Below, piece by piece: positions 36,459 through 45,647 of a stretch of 64,000 bases of DNA. The position numbers were made by a program, and so were the translations under genes. Position 1 is the stretch's first letter; every line of letters starts with the position of its first letter. Origin of the DNA: Rhodococcus qingshengii (lineage in GTDB: Bacteria > Actinomycetota > Actinomycetes > Mycobacteriales > Mycobacteriaceae); NCBI RefSeq assembly GCF_021025955.1, contig NZ_JAJNCL010000011.1, forward strand, positions 1-64,000. The letters run 5' to 3'. The notes beneath the pieces were generated by a model, which saw only the letters and a program-made list of their open reading frames with translations, made no database searches and was not told the origin of the DNA.

Positions 36459-37465
36459 GCGTGAAGAAGTCTCTGATCAGATTCGGAGTGTTTGCTGCAC
36501 TGTCGATTCTGGCCACCGTGATCGTGGTGAGCACCCTGATCAACCCCGTCTCCGGGCCGAGTTCGCAGTACCAGGCCGTCTTCGTCAATGCCTCCGGTCT
36601 GGTCACGGGCAGCGACGTACAGATCGCCGGGGTCCGAGTCGGGCGCGTCGAGAGCGTCGAGTTGGTGAACAATCAAGCCGTCGTCGGCTTCGAACTCGAA
36701 TCCACACAACGCATTCCGACCGACGGTCGAGCAGTGGTGAGGTATGCGGATCTGTTGGGGGCGCGGACGATTTCAATCGAATCAGACCCAGACGAACGAG
36801 CAACCGGCAACTACATCTCCCCCGGGGCCACCATTCCGGTGGAACAGACTCAGCCGGCGATCGACCTCACCGACATCCTCGGCGGCTTCCGACCACTGTT
36901 CGACGCACTCGACCCCGCAGAAGTCAACGAGCTTGCCGGACACATCGTCCAGGTATTCCAAGGACAAGGTTCCACCATCGAAAGCCTGCTCGAGCGCACC
37001 GTTGCCGTCACCGAGAACTTGACGTCCCGCGACGCAATCCTGGACCAGCTACTGACCAACCTCGACCGGGTACTGACCGTCACCACGACGAATCGACCCA
37101 ACTTCGTCGAGATGATCAACACCCTCGACACACTGGTCGGCGGTTTGGCACAGGACCGCCAACAGATCTCGGCCGCAGTGGATTCTGCAGGTGCCCTGAC
37201 CTCTTCCCTTCAGGACTTGGTCACGCGGGTCGAGCCTGACTTGGCGGGAACACTGACTTCCATCGATCAGTCGGCCCGCGCCGTCGTCGACAATCGCGAC
37301 TCGCTCGCGACAGGTATCACCGCCTTCGATCAACTGTTCACCCAGTTGGGAATCGCAATGAGCTACGGCAGTTGGGCGAACATCTACATCTGCAACTTCC
37401 AGCTCAGTGCATTAGGCCAATCGGTGACACTGGGTGGTCCCGAGCGCTCGGCGGTGTGTCGATGA
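36455..37465 (+). CDS. mceB: MceB-position Mce family protein
   Basis: The 336-residue protein starts at ATG 36455 in an ATGA overlap with mceA. It has a single N-terminal membrane segment, an MlaD domain (VTGSDVQIAGVRVGRVESVE, about residues 48-67) and a long helical region. Its C-terminus has two cysteines (YICNFQL and a terminal AVCR), a pattern shared with MceB proteins. It is a subunit of the Mce envelope complex. Confidence 0.9.
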   Translation: MSVKKSLIRFGVFAALSILATVIVVSTLINPVSGPSSQYQAVFVNASGLVTGSDVQIAGVRVGRVESVELVNNQAVVGFELESTQRIPTDGRAVVRYADLLGARTISIESDPDERATGNYISPGATIPVEQTQPAIDLTDILGGFRPLFDALDPAEVNELAGHIVQVFQGQGSTIESLLERTVAVTENLTSRDAILDQLLTNLDRVLTVTTTNRPNFVEMINTLDTLVGGLAQDRQQISAAVDSAGALTSSLQDLVTRVEPDLAGTLTSIDQSARAVVDNRDSLATGITAFDQLFTQLGIAMSYGSWANIYICNFQLSALGQSVTLGGPERSAVCR

Positions 37466-38454
37466 ACTGGCTCACCGTCAAGAATCCGGTCCGCAACGGA
37501 ATCATCTGCATTCTCGTCGGAGTCGGTGTCGTTCTGGCCGCACTTGTTGTCCCTCAACTGATCTTGAAGGTCAAGACCAACGAGTACCACGCCGTGTTTG
37601 CCAACGCCACCGGGTTGACGCAGGACGATCCGGTCAACGTCGCAGGAGTTCCGAGCGGGGTAGTCATCTCGTTGGCGGTCAGTGGCAACTCCGTTGACGT
37701 CACTTTCCGACTCGACGACGGCGTCAGTCTCGGCAAAGACTCGCGTGCGGACATCAAGATCTCGACTCTGCTCGGCCGACGCTCGCTCGACATCACTCCG
37801 AACGGATCGCGCTCGTTGCCCGCAGGTTCGACTATCCCCATCACGAACACCAGTGTTCCGTTCACTCTCGACGATCTCGGACGCAGCGCACAATCCACGT
37901 CGGAAAACCTTGATCTGCAACAACTGCGAAACATGCTGACCGTGGTCTCCAACAACTCACCGAACGATCCCAAACTCATCCGCCGCTCACTCGAGGGAAT
38001 CGACGCACTCTCCGGGGTCGTCAACGACAACGACAATGCACTGCGCTCCCTTCTCACCGGGGCGCAGCAGACCACGACAACCCTGATCGAGCAGAAGGAC
38101 ACTCTGCACACCCTACTGGGAAATGCAGATCTGGTGATGGCCACGATCGCCGACCGACGGGACGTGTTGAACGCCCTTGTACAAGACCTGAATCAGTTGA
38201 GTACCACCATTGCCCAGTTCCTCGGTGACAACCAGGCTTTGGTCGACTCGGTCATGGGAGACATCCACGAGGTGACGGGAGTTCTGTCCGAGAACGAACA
38301 ATCGCTGACCACGCTGCTCGACAACTTTGCGCCCAGCGTCCGCTACGTCACCAACGCGACCGGCAACGGCAACTGGCTCGATCTCAACTCACCCTCCACG
38401 CTCATCCCGGACAACTGGTTGTGCGTCGTAGGGCTTGTTCAGGGGTGCCGATGA
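37462..38454 (+). CDS. mceC: MceC-position Mce family protein
   Basis: The 330-residue protein is started at ATG 37462 (ATGA overlap). It has an N-terminal hydrophobic helix (about 13-33), then an MlaD domain with DPVNVAGVPSGVV, and helical segments rich in Gln/Thr/Leu that are expected to build the tunnel. It ends in IPDNWLCVVGLVQGCR, giving the C-terminal Cys pair seen across the operon. It overlaps mceD by 4 bp. Confidence 0.9.
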   Translation: MNWLTVKNPVRNGIICILVGVGVVLAALVVPQLILKVKTNEYHAVFANATGLTQDDPVNVAGVPSGVVISLAVSGNSVDVTFRLDDGVSLGKDSRADIKISTLLGRRSLDITPNGSRSLPAGSTIPITNTSVPFTLDDLGRSAQSTSENLDLQQLRNMLTVVSNNSPNDPKLIRRSLEGIDALSGVVNDNDNALRSLLTGAQQTTTTLIEQKDTLHTLLGNADLVMATIADRRDVLNALVQDLNQLSTTIAQFLGDNQALVDSVMGDIHEVTGVLSENEQSLTTLLDNFAPSVRYVTNATGNGNWLDLNSPSTLIPDNWLCVVGLVQGCR

Positions 38455-39530
38455 CCATGACCGTCAAGAAACTCGCTGTCCTGGCCGCAATAGTGATCTG
38501 CGCGATCGGCGCTATCCTGTTCGTCACGCGTGACGAGCACCGACTCACTCTCACTGCCGAATTCACCTCCACCGATGCCATCTTCACCGGCAATACGGTG
38601 ACAATTCTGGGAGTTCCCAGCGGGAGAGTCGAGAGCGTCACACCGGACGGGCCCCGGGTACGGGTGACATTGAGCCTGCCACCCGGAACACGCGTGCCAG
38701 CCGACGCGCAGGCCTGGGTCCTCTCTCCCTCGGTCATCAGTGACCGCACAATCGAACTCGGCCCCGGCTACGAAGACGGTGAGTTCCTTACCAACGGCGC
38801 CGTGATCCCTCTCGAACGCACTCACTCTCCTCTGACGTGGGACCAGCTCACTGCTTCGGTGAACGAACTGACGGTCGCGCTCGGCGCCGGCGCCGACGGC
38901 GGTGGGATCGGTGACCTCATCGGAGAAGGCGCCCACGCGGTGGACGGCAACGGGCAAGCATTTCACGATGCCGTGCAGTCCATCTCACAGGCAAGTTCGG
39001 TGCTGGCGGGTGCAAGTCCTGACATCTCCGAGCTGGTGAAGAACCTGAACACCCTTGTGCAGTTGATCGCGGACAACCAGACCCAGGTCGATTCGCTGTC
39101 GAACTCGGTGACAGTGACCGCCCGCGCGTTCAGTGAACAACGCGAAGACATCAGCGGGGCGCTCGATTCCCTGACCACGTTGCTCGGACAGGTCTCGTCG
39201 CTACTCGCCGAACACGGCGAGACAGTCACCGCCGACCTGGGTGCGCTCGCACAGTTGACCGGAGCAGTAGCGACCAAGCAGGACCAACTGCGCGAGATCA
39301 TCGAAACGGCACCAACGGGATTCGAGAACGTCGCCAACCTCGTCACCGAAGACGGCAGAGCACGCGGCCGCTTGGACATCGCCACCGATCTCTCACAGTT
39401 CGACACGACGCGAGCACTGTGCGAGAAGATGCCGATTCCACTGTGCACCGGGCCGGGAATCGTCAATCCGATCGAATTCCCTTCCGCAGGCAGTTCCGAG
39501 TTGGCACGTATCTTGGGTGGAGGCAACTGA
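38451..39530 (+). CDS. mceD: MceD-position Mce family protein
   Basis: The 359-residue protein is started at ATG 38451 (MTMTVKKLAVLAA), overlapping the mceC stop. A membrane segment lies at about 5-24, the MlaD domain at about 30-115 (NTVTILGVPSGRVESV), and a helical part with a late Cys pair (LCEKMPIPLC) follows. It is the fourth of six Mce subunits and overlaps mceE by the TGATG arrangement. Confidence 0.9.
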   Translation: MTMTVKKLAVLAAIVICAIGAILFVTRDEHRLTLTAEFTSTDAIFTGNTVTILGVPSGRVESVTPDGPRVRVTLSLPPGTRVPADAQAWVLSPSVISDRTIELGPGYEDGEFLTNGAVIPLERTHSPLTWDQLTASVNELTVALGAGADGGGIGDLIGEGAHAVDGNGQAFHDAVQSISQASSVLAGASPDISELVKNLNTLVQLIADNQTQVDSLSNSVTVTARAFSEQREDISGALDSLTTLLGQVSSLLAEHGETVTADLGALAQLTGAVATKQDQLREIIETAPTGFENVANLVTEDGRARGRLDIATDLSQFDTTRALCEKMPIPLCTGPGIVNPIEFPSAGSSELARILGGGN

Positions 39531-40603
39531 TGGCGTCGAACAGGTCCGTGGCGAGCATTGTTGTGGCACTTGCCATCGCAGCACCATCGACCGGCTGCAG
39601 TCTCAATTTCCAGCATCTCCCCCTCGGGCGCGGGCTGCCAGGACAGTCGTACCCGTTGAACATGGAATTCGTTGACGCGTCACTACTTCCCGTCGGCGGC
39701 GAGGTACGGATCGGGCAGGCTGTGGTCGGCAAAGTCACCTCGATGAGCGCGGAAACCTTTGCCGCCGTCGTCCATACCGACATCGAGTCCGACATCGAAC
39801 TACCCATCGGAACCCGCGCCCGAATCGAGCTGTCCACCCCGATCGGCGATGCATTCGTCAACCTCGAAGTTCCGGCCGATGCGACCGGACCCATCCTCGA
39901 ACCAGGTTCCACCATCAAGCGATCGGAGACCGTGCGCGGGCCCGACGTCGCACAACTACTCGGCGCCGTCGGAACTCTGTTGAACGGCAGTGGGTTGGCT
40001 CAGGTCAAGAACATCGTCAGCGAGGCTGATCAGATTCTCGACGGCAGGGACGAGACGATCCGCGATCTGCTTGCACGCCTCGATGGTTTTCTCGGAACAC
40101 TCGAAAACCGAAAGGAATCGATCAACTCGGCCCTGGACTCACTGAATCGGCTCAGCACTTTGATCGGTGACGAGAGCGCCACCATCGACGAAGGGTTGCG
40201 CGCACTCACCCCTGCCTTGGGTGTCGTGTCCGACCAACGACAACCACTGCTGGATCTTCTCGATGAGACCGACAGACTCAGTACCGCAACCAATTCCGTA
40301 CTCGATCAGTCGGCCGACCAGATTTCCGACATCACCGATCGACTCTCACCCATCCTCGACCAGTTCTCGGCGATGGGACAGACACTGGGTGAGACGATGG
40401 CCAACCTGGACAACGCGAGAGTGCTCCTCGAACGCGCCAGCCCAGGTGACTACGTGAACATCGATCTCGACGTCGATCTAGAGGGAACCGTGACCGGAGT
40501 GCTCAACGAGATCATTCCCGGTGCCGCACCGCCACTGCCACCTCGGCCGGCCTCCGACCGGGAGCTGCCGATCACGACACCCCTGCAAGGAGGCGCACGA
40601 TGA
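39530..40603 (+). CDS. mceE: MceE-position Mce lipoprotein (LprK-like)
   Basis: This 357-residue Mce protein starts at ATG 39530. Unlike its neighbours, its N-terminus is a lipoprotein signal with the Cys at residue 23 (APSTGC), as is usual for the E position (LprK in mce1). The MlaD domain (VGGEVRIGQAVVGKVTSMS) and a helical region follow. The C-terminus is proline-rich. Lipid anchoring probably fixes the hexamer to the outer face of the cytoplasmic membrane. Confidence 0.9.
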   Translation: MASNRSVASIVVALAIAAPSTGCSLNFQHLPLGRGLPGQSYPLNMEFVDASLLPVGGEVRIGQAVVGKVTSMSAETFAAVVHTDIESDIELPIGTRARIELSTPIGDAFVNLEVPADATGPILEPGSTIKRSETVRGPDVAQLLGAVGTLLNGSGLAQVKNIVSEADQILDGRDETIRDLLARLDGFLGTLENRKESINSALDSLNRLSTLIGDESATIDEGLRALTPALGVVSDQRQPLLDLLDETDRLSTATNSVLDQSADQISDITDRLSPILDQFSAMGQTLGETMANLDNARVLLERASPGDYVNIDLDVDLEGTVTGVLNEIIPGAAPPLPPRPASDRELPITTPLQGGAR

Positions 40604-41850
40604 AGAACCGAACTGTCTATTTCGAAATCGTCGCCTTTCTCCTCATCGCGGTGGTCAGCACTACGTACGTGCTCCGACAAGTAGGTGCTGGAGATCCCTT
40701 CACCGGAACATTCTCGGTCACCGTCGAATTGGAGAACGCAGCCGGAATCGCTCCAGGTTCGGAAGTGGCCTATCGCGGAGTCACCGTCGGCGACGTCGAG
40801 TCGGTGGAGGTGGACTCTGCCCAGGACCTCGTCGTGATGACGTTGAGCATCGCCGCCGACCAACAGATCCCCAACGATTCGCATGTGGCCATCAGCCAGG
40901 ACACCGCCGTTCCGGTATTGAAAGTTCAGTTGTCCTCGCAGACCGACGGCGGCCCGTATCTGGTTGAAGGTTCGGTTGTTCCGACTGAGCGCACTTCGAT
41001 CCCGGTCGCGTTGGGAACCGTGATTGCGAATTTCAACGCTGCTGCCGACACCGTCGATCCGGCAGACCTACGAACCCTCTCGCACGAACTCGGTGAGGGA
41101 TTGAACGGATTGGGTCCGGATCTGCAGGCGCTCGTCGACAACTTCGACGTACTCGCGCGCACTGTCCGAGCCGATCAACCGCAAGTCAACACACTCGTAC
41201 AGAATTCGCGTTCACTCTTCGCCGCGAACGAAGACAACGTCGACGCTCTTCCCGAAGTTGCACTCACACTTCGCCAATTGACAGATCAGGTACGAAACTC
41301 CGATCCGCAACTGCGCACACTCCTCGATCGAAGCCCGAGCGTTCTCGACAATCAGCTACTCCCTCTCATCGAGCAGAGCCGTGAACCGTTCAGTCTGCTG
41401 TTGGCCAATTCCCTCGTCTCCACGCAGATCGTCACCGCACGGATGCCTGCCGTCGACGCCCTGTTGGTGGTGGTCCCGAAAGGCTTCGAGAAGTTCGGAA
41501 GCATCGTCAAAGACGGACGCGCGCAACTTGATCTGATCACAGCACTCGGTCCGGTCTGCCTCTACGACACACCCCGGCGATCGGTACAGGACACCTCACC
41601 GACCACAATCGACAAGAACCAACACTGCACGGACCAGTCGAGCCGCATCCAGAACCGAGGTTCGCAGAACATCCCCACCGGAACCGGAGCAAACACTGGA
41701 ACGATCGACGGGGTCGCTGAATACGATCCTGCCGTCGGCACAGTCGCTACGGGTGACGGATCATCGATTCGTCTGGGCCTCAACGGTGGTCAGAACACCG
41801 TTCTCGGCGACAACTCGTTTGCCGCACTACTAGTACAAGGAACGCAATGA
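40600..41850 (+). CDS. mceF: MceF-position Mce family protein
   Basis: This 416-residue protein is the largest of the six. It has an N-terminal membrane segment (about 8-28) and an MlaD domain (APGSEVAYRGVTVGDVESVE). A helical region and an extended Gly/Thr/Asn-rich C-terminus follow; the latter contains a Cys pair (GPVCLYD, QHCTDQ). It overlaps mceE and the following mas gene by 4 bp each. The F subunit closes the set of six expected in the hetero-hexamer. Confidence 0.9.
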   Translation: MKNRTVYFEIVAFLLIAVVSTTYVLRQVGAGDPFTGTFSVTVELENAAGIAPGSEVAYRGVTVGDVESVEVDSAQDLVVMTLSIAADQQIPNDSHVAISQDTAVPVLKVQLSSQTDGGPYLVEGSVVPTERTSIPVALGTVIANFNAAADTVDPADLRTLSHELGEGLNGLGPDLQALVDNFDVLARTVRADQPQVNTLVQNSRSLFAANEDNVDALPEVALTLRQLTDQVRNSDPQLRTLLDRSPSVLDNQLLPLIEQSREPFSLLLANSLVSTQIVTARMPAVDALLVVVPKGFEKFGSIVKDGRAQLDLITALGPVCLYDTPRRSVQDTSPTTIDKNQHCTDQSSRIQNRGSQNIPTGTGANTGTIDGVAEYDPAVGTVATGDGSSIRLGLNGGQNTVLGDNSFAALLVQGTQ

Positions 41851-42371
41851 CTGAGCCATCCGAACCCCAAACCTCCGCAATCGTCGACAAGCCCACACGC
41901 CTTCGCAAGCAGAGCATGCTGATCGCTGCCGGAGTCCTGGTCGTGGTCGCTGCACTCGGATGGGGTGCATTCGCGACCTGGCAGAAATCCGTCGACGATG
42001 ACGCCCGCACCAGCGCATTGGAGAGCGGGCGGCAATTCGCCACCGACCTCGCGACCTACAACTTCGGGAATCTCGATCAGAATCTCTCCGTGGTGCGCGA
42101 CAACTCCGTCGGAGAGTTCGCCGGCCAATACGCCCAGGTGGCAGCCAACCTGCAGAACATGATCGTGCAGTATCAAGCGACCTCGTCCGCGCAGATCATC
42201 TCGGCCGGGCTGGCGAGCAGTGACCGCGACAACGCCGAAGTACTCGTTTTCCTCGATCAAACGATCACCAACACCAACTCCCCCGATCCGAGGATCGACC
42301 GCAACCGCATGCAACTTTCGCTGGTCCGCGAGGACGGTGAGTGGAAACTGAGCAACGTGCAGTTGTTGTGA
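41847..42371 (+). CDS. mas: Mce-associated membrane protein
   Basis: This 174-residue protein starts at an ATG overlapping mceF. It has a cytoplasmic N-terminus, one membrane segment (about 24-46) and an exported alpha+beta domain resembling the SnoaL/NTF2-like Mas proteins found at the ends of mce operons. It probably stabilises the Mce complex, as Mas/OmamA-type proteins do in mycobacteria. There is one mas gene here rather than the two or more seen in mce1 and mce4. Confidence 0.85.
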   Translation: MTEPSEPQTSAIVDKPTRLRKQSMLIAAGVLVVVAALGWGAFATWQKSVDDDARTSALESGRQFATDLATYNFGNLDQNLSVVRDNSVGEFAGQYAQVAANLQNMIVQYQATSSAQIISAGLASSDRDNAEVLVFLDQTITNTNSPDPRIDRNRMQLSLVREDGEWKLSNVQLL

Positions 42372-42475
42372 CCCGGCGGTCGGGCGTCAAAGACAGCCGT
42401 GTCGGCGCCTGCCGATAAAGTGGCCTCCACGAGTCGACGTGTCCTTCGTCGGCCGGGAGCGCAGGTTCGAGGAGT

Positions 42476-43369
42476 GTGTCGGTAGCGGTGGCAGTGGAAT
42501 CTTCGGTGCTGCTGAAGTGGTACTCCGATACGGCCCGTGACCTGCCGTGGCGACGTGCGGGCGTCAGTGCCTGGCAGATCCTGATGAGCGAGATCATGCT
42601 CCAGCAGACTCCGGTGGTGCGCGTTGCGCCCATCTGGGAAGAGTGGGTAGAGCGCTGGCCGGTTCCGTCGGCGATGGCAGCGTCCAGTCAGGCAGAAGTG
42701 CTTCGCGCGTGGGGCAAACTCGGTTACCCGCGACGCGCGTTACGCCTCCACGAATGCGCCGGCGTCCTGGCGGCCGAGCACGGTGACGTGGTGCCAGAAG
42801 ACGTCGACATCCTGCTCTCGCTGCCGGGAATCGGTTCGTACACCGCCCGCGCCGTGGCGTGCTTCGCCTACGGACAGCGAGTACCGGTAGTGGACACCAA
42901 CGTACGACGCGTAGTTGCGCGGGCCGTACATGGCAATGCGGAACCTGGCAATCCATCCAACACGCGCGACCTCGCCGACGTTGCGGCACTTCTACCGAAG
43001 GCGCGAGCGCGCGCCGCTACCTACAGCGCAGCTCTCATGGAACTCGGCGCACTGATCTGCACTGCACGGACACCGAACTGCGAAAACTGCCCTTTGCCGA
43101 ACTGCGCGTGGGTCGCGTCGGGCAAACCGGCACACACCGGACCGCCCAGGAAGGTGCAGAAGTTCGCGGGCACCGATCGCCAGGTTCGTGGAAAATTGAT
43201 GGCCGTTCTTCGCGAGAGTCACCGTCCGGTCGAACGCGCGCAACTCGACATCGTCTGGCCGACCGATCCGGGTCAGCGTGACCGCGCACTGCATTCACTG
43301 CTGGTCGACGGACTGGTCGAGCAAACCGATGACGGCTTGTTTGCGCTGGCAGGAGAGGGTACGGCTTAG
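42476..43369 (+). CDS. mutY: A/G-specific adenine DNA glycosylase
   Basis: The 297-residue protein starts at GTG 42476 behind GAGGAG. It contains the MutY N-terminal WYSDTARDLPWRR, the helix-hairpin-helix LLSLPGIGSYTARAVACFAYG (key part LPGIGSYTA), the catalytic Asp in VVDTNVRRV, and the [4Fe-4S] cluster ligands in CTARTPNCENCPLPNC. It excises adenine opposite 8-oxoguanine. It lacks a long C-terminal NUDIX-like extension, as in mycobacterial MutY (Rv3589). Its stop overlaps the convergent gene by 4 bp. Confidence 0.95.
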   Translation: MSVAVAVESSVLLKWYSDTARDLPWRRAGVSAWQILMSEIMLQQTPVVRVAPIWEEWVERWPVPSAMAASSQAEVLRAWGKLGYPRRALRLHECAGVLAAEHGDVVPEDVDILLSLPGIGSYTARAVACFAYGQRVPVVDTNVRRVVARAVHGNAEPGNPSNTRDLADVAALLPKARARAATYSAALMELGALICTARTPNCENCPLPNCAWVASGKPAHTGPPRKVQKFAGTDRQVRGKLMAVLRESHRPVERAQLDIVWPTDPGQRDRALHSLLVDGLVEQTDDGLFALAGEGTA

Positions 43370-44403
43370 CCGGCTCGCAGCGGGTTGCATTCTTCGGCTG
43401 TGGGTTCGTCGGTCTGGAGCGGTGCGACTTCCGGATCAGAACGCCGAAGTACAGCAGGAACGGCAGGCACCACCGGGTCGCAAGGTGCAAGTGTAGGAAT
43501 CTGTAGGTCAGCGCCGGGGGGAGGCCCACTGGTGGAGGTCGCCGGCTCGGCGCCGACGTTCGGGCTATCCGTGGACACCGCGCGCGACCCGTCTGGGGAC
43601 AGCGCGATCAGCAACCCCGTCAGCATGAGTAGAAGCGGCAGTACTATTGCCGCCGCCCACCGGACCCTGTTGACGGGCCGGACAGCCATGCCGCCACCGG
43701 ACCGAACTTTGCTTCCGCGATCTGCCGCTACCAGCGCAGCGCCTATCGCCAGTTGGGTCCGCTCGCCGAGAAACAGGAAGCCGAGACCTGCCAGTTCAGC
43801 GGCTTCCGCGGACGGCTGTCGAGAGTCTTCCTTCACCAGCATCGCGACGAGCATCTTGGGCGCAGGGTCTCGTTCGGCGACGAGGAGGTCCAATGTCGCA
43901 GCAAATGTCGAGCTGTCCGCAAGCAACTCAGCGGTGTCGTAACGATGCGCCGAGTCCACGACGCCTGCTCTCGGGTCGACGGCCGCGATCACGGTCTCAC
44001 CGCCGTCCGGCCAGAACGCGAGAATCGGCGAAACACCATTCAGGGCGTCGACCGTCCGCAAGTAGGCAAGCCGTGCGTCGAGACCGTTGACCAACTCGAC
44101 GTTCTCGAAAGGACTGGAGGACAACGAATCCGAGACAAGTTCGCGCACATCCGCACGCTCGCACATCACTCCGACGACCGTGGGACACAGATTCGAGCGC
44201 AGGGCTCGACCGGTAGCGACCTCGGCGGCGGAGGCGAGTGCGCGCGCCGACGCTTGCGGAGAGGGAACAGTCCCGTCTGCACCCCAGGGGTGACGGAACT
44301 CGTCGATCGAGCCCAGAAGGGGTGTGTCCGCATCTACGAGAGCTGTTGAAATTGACTGATTTTCGAATACAACGCCCAGGCTTTCACGCACTGGATCCTC
44401 CAT
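43366..44403 (-). CDS. Membrane protein with possible actin-like N-terminal domain, function unknown
   Basis: This 345-residue protein is started at ATG 44403; the longer open frame to 44610 has no conserved character and runs into the neighbouring gene. The first about 215 residues have strand patterns (LGVVFENQSISTALVD, LAFWPDGGETVIAAVD) reminiscent of the ASKHA/actin-like fold in some mycobacterial unknowns. One membrane segment follows at about residues 240-262, then a proline-rich exported tail with two cysteines (APCDP, EECNP). It converges on mutY and lies 47 bp downstream of another exported unknown on the same strand. No function can be assigned. Confidence 0.6.
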   Translation of the reverse strand: MEDPVRESLGVVFENQSISTALVDADTPLLGSIDEFRHPWGADGTVPSPQASARALASAAEVATGRALRSNLCPTVVGVMCERADVRELVSDSLSSSPFENVELVNGLDARLAYLRTVDALNGVSPILAFWPDGGETVIAAVDPRAGVVDSAHRYDTAELLADSSTFAATLDLLVAERDPAPKMLVAMLVKEDSRQPSAEAAELAGLGFLFLGERTQLAIGAALVAADRGSKVRSGGGMAVRPVNRVRWAAAIVLPLLLMLTGLLIALSPDGSRAVSTDSPNVGAEPATSTSGPPPGADLQIPTLAPCDPVVPAVPAVLRRSDPEVAPLQTDEPTAEECNPLRAG

Positions 44404-44450
44404 TGACTGCTTCTGACTGTTACGAGTGTTGCCATTCCTGCGAAGCTGTA

Positions 44451-45353
44451 TCAGAACGTCAGGCCACCGACCGCCATTGCACCTGGTTCCAGCACCACGT
44501 CCACCGGCGCTCGGCCGTCGACCGTGACGCGATACGTCCCCGGTAGCAGTCCGACAAACGAGAAGTGACCCTCGAATGGTTTCACCGTCCGCGCTGTCGC
44601 GTGCCCGCATTGATCGACGCCGTTGATCACCACCGCCTCCGAGATGCCCGATGTCACCAGACCTGAAATTCGTCCATCTGCCGAGACAGCAGTCCCCTGG
44701 CTTCTCTGACCACCAACAGAAATCCCGTGTGGATCACACACTCCCGCGGTGGTCGCCACCCGCACGGTGACATCGCCCGACCGCACGCGAACCGCCCCCC
44801 GATCTGCGGTGACCAGTGCAGCGATCGGTAGACCGTCGGCGTCTACCCGCTTTCCCGCAGTCATAGTCGCCGTTCGGGTGAAGTACCGGTCCGCTTCCAG
44901 ATTGCCTATCAGGCAATGTAACCCGAACTCGTCGACACCCGAGCCGTCTCCGCAGTAGTCAGGCACGGACGGCAGAACGAAACCTCGAGGCACCGGAAGT
45001 TGCACGACCACGTCGGAGAGCGGATTGCCCCGGACACCGATGTCGATGACATACGTCACCGGATCACCCTCTCGGATAATGCCGTTGGACGGTCCCGAAT
45101 CGAGCCCTGGACCGTCAGCGGAATCGAAGGGCGGCGCACCGTCAATCGCCGTCAGCTCGACGGTGAAGGGAGGCACGAACTCTCCCTCGGCCGCCAATCG
45201 AACATCCGACTGCATCGGAAGCACGCCGAGCGCAGCAGCGCCGACCACCAGGGCTCCGGTCACGACAACTATGCCGATACCTCGGCGCCACGCTCTCGGT
45301 CGGAGTCCGACGACAACGGCCTCCGACCACACCTCTGACAGACGAGTTCTCAC
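44451..45353 (-). CDS. Exported protein with DUF11-like beta domain, function unknown
   Basis: This 300-residue protein starts at GTG 45353, chosen because AAGGAG lies just upstream. The N-terminus is basic, and a membrane/signal segment spans about residues 27-48. The mature region has the look of a DUF11/conserved-repeat surface domain (GDPVTYVIDIGVRGNPLSDV, VQLPVPRGFVLPSVP). A second beta domain follows that resembles a carboxypeptidase-regulatory or prealbumin-like fold (FSFVGLLPGTYRVTVDG). Cysteines are present for disulfides. It probably forms an operon with the downstream membrane protein and is divergent from the LAL regulator. Confidence 0.65.
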   Translation of the reverse strand: MRTRLSEVWSEAVVVGLRPRAWRRGIGIVVVTGALVVGAAALGVLPMQSDVRLAAEGEFVPPFTVELTAIDGAPPFDSADGPGLDSGPSNGIIREGDPVTYVIDIGVRGNPLSDVVVQLPVPRGFVLPSVPDYCGDGSGVDEFGLHCLIGNLEADRYFTRTATMTAGKRVDADGLPIAALVTADRGAVRVRSGDVTVRVATTAGVCDPHGISVGGQRSQGTAVSADGRISGLVTSGISEAVVINGVDQCGHATARTVKPFEGHFSFVGLLPGTYRVTVDGRAPVDVVLEPGAMAVGGLTF

Positions 45354-45483
45354 GACGCTCCTTCGATGTCTGACTCTCGGGGCCCCCGACAGGCGCTCGC
45401 GGTCACATTTGGCGAATCCCGAGCTACGTTCAATAGAAGTCGCTCGAGGGACTCGAAAGCCAATGGTGACGGCGTGATTGTGT

Positions 45484-45528
45484 GGGTGAACTTCCCTCAC
45501 CCAGGGTGAATTCCCGGGTGAATTGCCC
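45484..45528. repeat. Three GGGTGAAnT..CCC elements upstream of the LAL regulator
   Basis: GGGTGAACTTCCC (45484-45496), GGGTGAATTCCC (45504-45515) and GGGTGAATTGCCC (45516-45528) are near-identical and partly palindromic. TCACCCAGGGTGA at 45497-45509 is a perfect inverted repeat. They lie in the roughly 290-bp divergent region between the DUF11-like gene and the LAL gene and look like binding sites. The rest of this gap shows only a weak TAGATA near 45574. Confidence 0.55.
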
Positions 45529-45647
45529 GGGATGGCACGCTCTGGATTCGCACCAGCTACGCTCCTCCCTGTAGATAGATGGATCGAGACAATCCGCCCA
45601 AACTCTTCAATCATTGCGGGGCGCGAAAGCAGAAAGGGTCCGCGCTG

